The position numbers and the translations under genes are program-made. A stretch of DNA of 7,901 bases from positions 1-7,901 of the forward strand of contig URTH01000074.1 in assembly GCA_900550775.1 (NCBI GenBank), written 5' to 3'. The DNA is from an uncultured Eubacteriales bacterium (GTDB lineage: Bacteria; Bacillota; Clostridia; Monoglobales; Monoglobaceae). Position 1 is the stretch's first letter. Each line of letters starts with the position of its first letter. The notes below the pieces were generated by a model. It had not been told where the DNA came from, searched no databases, and worked only from the letters and a program-made list of their open reading frames with translations. Shown piece after piece: positions 4,882 to 7,901 of the stretch.

Positions 4882-6091
4882 TGTGGTAGAAATCAGCCGC
4901 ATTTCCGGGATGCCGCGCCTTGCGGCGTTTGTCAAACGGGTCTTTACCAAGGAAGAGGCGGCGTACTTTGAAAAAAAGGGGCAAAACCGTTTTGAGAGCA
5001 TTGCGGGACACTTTGCCGCAAAGGAAGCGTTCTCCAAGTACATGGGCAGCGGTATGCGCGGCTTTTCCTGGAAGGATATCACGGTCTGCCATGACGAAAT
5101 GGATAAGCCGTACCTAAAGTTTATGGGGCATCGCATTGCGGCGGATTTGAGTATCAGCCATTCCAAAACCGTGGCAGTGGCCGTTGTCTGCGGTGAGGAG
5201 GACGCCCTCGGCGGCGCCAATGCGGAACAGATCAAGGCGTATTGCGCCTTGATGCCGAAACGGTTTGACACCATGCACAAGGGTGACTGCGGCAGCGTGC
5301 TGATTGTGGCAGGCTCTAAGGGGATGACCGGTGCGGCCGCGCTTTGCGCGACGGCGGCGCTGCGCTGCGGCAGCGGACTTGTTACCGTGGGCACCCCAAA
5401 AAGTGAGCAGCCGATTTTAGCGGTCAAGCTGACCGAGGCAATGACGCTGCCGCTCCCCGATCGGGACGGTGTGCTTTCTCCGGCGTTTTTGCCGGTTGTG
5501 CTGAAGAAACTGGAGAAGTCGGACGTCTGCGCGTTAGGGCCGGGTCTCGGCGCCGCGGAGGAACTTTGGCAGAGCATCGGTACACTGCTTGCGACAAAGA
5601 AGAAGACGGTTTTGGATGCCGATGGTCTAAATGCGCTGGCCGGGCATATAAATATATTGGAAGAGCCGCACGGCGACGTGGTGCTTACGCCGCATCCGGG
5701 AGAGATGGCGCGTCTTTGCGGCGTGTCCGTTTCGGAGATTGCGAAGGCGCGCGAGACGATTGCGGCGGATTTTGCAAGGCGCTATCGGGTTACGCTGCTG
5801 CTAAAGGGAAAGAATACGGTGATTGCATCGCCCAGAGGGGAGATCCATCGGAATCCGACCGGAAACAGCGGCATGGCGACCGGCGGCATGGGTGACGTGC
5901 TGACCGGGGTGATTGCGTCGCTGATGGGACAGGGACTGGACGGGTATAATGCCGCCGTTTTGGGCGCATTTATACACGGACTTTCCGGGGATCTGGCGGC
6001 GGCCGAGATCGGCGCATTCGGTATGCTGGCCGGCGACGTGGCAGACAGAATCGCACGCGCGATGGCGCTGCTGCACCGATTTGAGCCGTAA
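4862..6091 (+). CDS. acpS/nnrD: AcpS-NnrD fusion: holo-ACP synthase joined to ADP-dependent NAD(P)H-hydrate dehydratase
   Basis: A 409-residue two-domain enzyme. Residues 1-112 are AcpS, which moves 4'-phosphopantetheine from CoA to acyl carrier protein. They contain GIDVVEISRI (5-14, metal-binding Asp7), HFAAKEAFSK (50-59, metal-binding Glu55) and SISHSKTVAVAVV (97-109). Residues about 125-405 are NnrD, which dehydrates the S form of hydrated NAD(P)H using ADP. They contain KGDCGSVLIVAGSKGMTGAA (140-159), ALGPGLG (224-230), LDADGLNAL (251-259), TPHPGE (276-281), LLKGKNTVI (313-321) and the nucleotide-binding GNSGMATGGMGDVLTG (334-349). All key residues seem intact in both domains. NnrD is usually free or fused to the epimerase NnrE; no epimerase domain is present. 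Two ATGs are in tandem (4862, 4865), with AGAAGG about 8-11 bases upstream. Confidence 0.93.
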   Translation: MMKTGIDVVEISRISGMPRLAAFVKRVFTKEEAAYFEKKGQNRFESIAGHFAAKEAFSKYMGSGMRGFSWKDITVCHDEMDKPYLKFMGHRIAADLSISHSKTVAVAVVCGEEDALGGANAEQIKAYCALMPKRFDTMHKGDCGSVLIVAGSKGMTGAAALCATAALRCGSGLVTVGTPKSEQPILAVKLTEAMTLPLPDRDGVLSPAFLPVVLKKLEKSDVCALGPGLGAAEELWQSIGTLLATKKKTVLDADGLNALAGHINILEEPHGDVVLTPHPGEMARLCGVSVSEIAKARETIAADFARRYRVTLLLKGKNTVIASPRGEIHRNPTGNSGMATGGMGDVLTGVIASLMGQGLDGYNAAVLGAFIHGLSGDLAAAEIGAFGMLAGDVADRIARAMALLHRFEP

Positions 6092-6115
6092 ATGAGGCAA
6101 TAACGGAGGGATTGT

Positions 6116-6715
6116 GTGAGGCGTGGTATTTCGGTTCTTTTGACCGTGATACTCATGATGATCCCGGTGGCATGTAAAACCGATGTCAACCGGAAAATCC
6201 ACCAAAGATATGCAAATTTAAAAAGCTATACGGCGCGCGTCCGCGTGAGCGTAAACGGGAATAAGGGAACCGAGGTTTATGAACTGTCACAAAGCTTTTG
6301 TGCGCCGGATCGGTACCGTACCGAGGTGATCAGCCCCAAGAGAATGGAGGGGACGGTCAGCGTTATCGCAGGCGGCAGTATGTGGTACCGCAGTGCCGGC
6401 ACCCCGGCAATCCGCATGGAGCAAGGCTTTTTTCAGGAGGGTCGGGATTACCTCTTCCTGCACGACTTTTTGGAAGAGTATTTTAAAGAAAGTACGGCGC
6501 CCCTGACAGAAAATGAAGAGGGGCTGGTGCTTTTGGCCGCGCCGGTGCGCGGCGATCAGGCATATCGCTTTACGCAAAATCTTTGGATCGATGCCAAAAG
6601 CAACCTGCCGCGGACTTTGGTTACCTATGATGAAAAGGGGAACGAGATGCTGCGCGTGGAATATGAGGATTTTGTGGTAAACCCCGCGCTTTCGGACAGT
6701 GTTTTTGAGCCTTAA
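6116..6715 (+). CDS. GerS/YdcC-type LolA-fold lipoprotein
   Basis: A 199-residue exported protein. A basic N-terminus (MRRG) and hydrophobic stretch (5-19) lead to Cys20 in IPVAC, a probable lipidation site; proline at -3 is unusual for a lipobox. The rest reads as a LolA-like fold: YANLKSYTARVRVSVNGNKG (32-51), a QSFCAPDRYRTEV strand (59-71), then GTVSVIAGGSMWYRS. The acpS - lipoprotein - alr order matches ydcC in Bacillus and gerS in C. difficile. The length fits GerS (about 200) better than the longer YdcC, from memory. In C. difficile GerS partners the amidase CwlD to make muramic-delta-lactam, needed before SleC-type enzymes act. The GerS role here is inferred from size and order. The start is GTG with GGAGG six bases upstream, 24 bases after the previous gene. 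Confidence 0.75.
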   Translation: MRRGISVLLTVILMMIPVACKTDVNRKIHQRYANLKSYTARVRVSVNGNKGTEVYELSQSFCAPDRYRTEVISPKRMEGTVSVIAGGSMWYRSAGTPAIRMEQGFFQEGRDYLFLHDFLEEYFKESTAPLTENEEGLVLLAAPVRGDQAYRFTQNLWIDAKSNLPRTLVTYDEKGNEMLRVEYEDFVVNPALSDSVFEP

Positions 6716-6720
6716 CCTGA

Positions 6721-6738
6721 TGCCGCCGCTGCGCGGCA
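6721..6738 (+). other. Small intercistronic hairpin between the lipoprotein gene and alr
   Basis: TGCCGC (6721-6726) and GCGGCA (6733-6738) form a perfect six-pair stem with a six-base loop, beginning five bases after the lipoprotein stop codon. There is no T run, so it is not a terminator. It may stabilise the upstream message or separate translation of the two genes. Confidence 0.4.
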
Positions 6739-6782
6739 GAACAGAGAGAAGTTTGTCAGATAAAAAGGAGTCGCTGCAAAAG

Positions 6783-7901
6783 ATGAAATGGGATGAAAGA
6801 GCGTGGGTCGAAATCGATCTTGATGCGCTCAGAAACAATATCAAAAGAATCCGTGACTATGTTCGGCCGGAGACCAAGATTTTAGGTGTCGTCAAGGCGG
6901 ACGCCTACGGACACGGGTGCATGCAGGTCGCAAGAACGCTGCTTCAAAACGGCGCGGATTGGCTTGCGGTGGCCTGTATTGATGAGGCGGTGCAGCTGCG
7001 GCGAAACGGGATTACCTGTCCGATTCTGATTCTGGGTCATACCAGTGAAGAAGAGGCGGAGCGTGTCGTCAAAGAGGATATTACGCCCGGCTGTTACAGC
7101 TATGCGCTTGCCAGCGCCATATCGCACGCAGCCGTAAAGCTGAAAAAGCGCGCCAAGATTCATATCAAACTGGACACCGGGATGGGGCGTGTCGGGTTTC
7201 GGTATACCGAGGACGAGGCGGTCAATCAGGAGACGATCGATACGATCCTTAAGATTGCAATTTTGCCGGGGCTGGACGTGGACGGCATATTTACGCATTT
7301 TTCGGTCGCCGATGAGGCGGACGATGACTATACAAAATTACAGTTTTCGCGGTTTCAAAGTGCCTGCGACCGCTTAAAGGCAAACGGGCTTACCATTCCG
7401 ATCAAGCATTGCTGCAACAGTGCGGCTCTGATTCGGTTTCCCAAGATGCATATGGATATGGTGCGGCCGGGGATTATTTTGTACGGGTTAAAGCCTTCCT
7501 CATTTGTGGACTGCGGTCGGCTGCACCTGCACCCGGTGATGCAGTTTAAGGCAAAGATCACCAACTTAAAGGAAGTGGAGAGCGGCGTCAGCATCAGCTA
7601 CGGCCGGCGGTTTAAGACAAGCGGATCGGCAAAGATTGCAACCATCCCGGTCGGGTATGCGGACGGCTATTCCAGAACGCTTTCCGGAAAGAGCCAGGCG
7701 ATCGCCGGCGGAAAATTATGCAACCTTGTCGGAAATATTTGTATGGATCAATGTATGATTGACGTTACATCGGTCAATAATATATCTGTCGGCGACGATG
7801 TCATTTTGTTCGGCAGGAGCGATGATATAGAATTACCGGTAGAGAGCCTTGCCGAGAAAATGGGAACCATCAATTATGAAGTCCTTTGTGCCATCGGCAG
7901 G
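6783..7901 (+). CDS. alr: Alanine racemase, nearly complete, runs off the window
   Basis: 373 codons are open to the last base, ending at NYEVLCAIGR. Alanine racemases normally end about 10-20 residues later (motif RVPRVY), so only the tail is missing. The enzyme interconverts L- and D-alanine with pyridoxal phosphate, for peptidoglycan. VVKADAYGHG carries the cofactor lysine (Lys38). Others visible are KLDTGMGRVGF (129-139, Arg136), DGIFTHFS (167-174), MVRPGIILYG (226-235), ISYGRRF (271-277, catalytic Tyr273) and CMDQCMIDVT (320-329). It begins WVEIDLDAL, the usual N-terminal strand. The ATG at 6783 has AAGGAG 12 bases upstream, a rather long spacing. In C. difficile the alr beside gerS (alr2) affects the germination response to alanine; whether that applies here is inference. 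Confidence 0.96.
   Translation, partial: MKWDERAWVEIDLDALRNNIKRIRDYVRPETKILGVVKADAYGHGCMQVARTLLQNGADWLAVACIDEAVQLRRNGITCPILILGHTSEEEAERVVKEDITPGCYSYALASAISHAAVKLKKRAKIHIKLDTGMGRVGFRYTEDEAVNQETIDTILKIAILPGLDVDGIFTHFSVADEADDDYTKLQFSRFQSACDRLKANGLTIPIKHCCNSAALIRFPKMHMDMVRPGIILYGLKPSSFVDCGRLHLHPVMQFKAKITNLKEVESGVSISYGRRFKTSGSAKIATIPVGYADGYSRTLSGKSQAIAGGKLCNLVGNICMDQCMIDVTSVNNISVGDDVILFGRSDDIELPVESLAEKMGTINYEVLCAIGR

Noticed and set aside
4366..5577. Long - strand frame of 403 codons opposite the DUF6106-like and acpS-nnrD genes
   Set aside because: It lies wholly antisense to two well-supported genes, shows no recognisable domain and has a composition typical of reversed coding sequence.
6753..6782. 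In-frame TTG (6753) or CTG (6774) as an upstream start for alr
   Set aside because: The ATG at 6783 matches the usual N-terminus of the family; the upstream codons would add residues unlike it, and the TTG has a poor ribosome site.
6287..6844. 185-codon - strand frame opposite the lipoprotein and alr start
   Set aside because: Antisense to a supported gene and to the alr N-terminus; no domain or expression signal.

Overview
The window looks like chromosomal DNA from an endospore-forming member of the Clostridia. It carries the end of a spoVA operon and a SleC-type cortex-lytic gene group, and it shows the acpS - lipoprotein - alr gene order shared by Bacillus (acpS-ydcC-alr) and clostridia (gerS-alr2 in C. 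difficile). Base composition is moderate, Shine-Dalgarno sequences are strong (GGAGG type), and coding is dense. I see no transposase, integrase, tRNA, rRNA or CRISPR array.

Layout. (1) 1-701, + strand: the 3' end of spoVAD, then complete spoVAE, closed by a hairpin that can terminate from both sides. (2) 824-3213, - strand: three genes for spore cortex hydrolysis, transcribed leftward. First is a protein matching the non-catalytic N-terminal part of SleC (2701-3207). Second is a SpoIID-fold lytic domain followed by three peptidoglycan-binding repeats (1185-2609). Third is a 90-residue protein with a single peptidoglycan-binding domain (824-1096). Together they look like a SleC system split into separate polypeptides. 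A sequence fitting the sigma-K consensus lies upstream of the first gene. (3) 3351-4195, + strand: a tandem zinc-ribbon protein and a small DUF6514-like protein. The second has its own sigma-A-type promoter and a leader that can fold, and is followed by a strong terminator. (4) 4277-7901, + strand: an extended -10 promoter, then a DUF6106-like membrane protein, an AcpS-NnrD fusion, a GerS/YdcC-type lipoprotein and alanine racemase, which runs off the window end about 10-20 codons short.

How they may work together. SpoVAD and SpoVAE belong to the dipicolinic acid channel. SleC-type enzymes degrade cortex at germination. GerS-type lipoproteins (known from C. difficile) assist CwlD in making the muramic-delta-lactam that cortex-lytic enzymes recognise. 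Alanine racemase supplies D-alanine for peptidoglycan. AcpS activates acyl carrier protein for lipid synthesis, and NnrD repairs hydrated NAD(P)H. The region therefore combines spore germination functions with cell envelope housekeeping. The most unusual points are the split SleC with extra wall-binding repeats, the AcpS-NnrD fusion without an epimerase domain, the folded leader before the DUF6514-like gene, and a possible antisense promoter facing the cortex-lytic genes.
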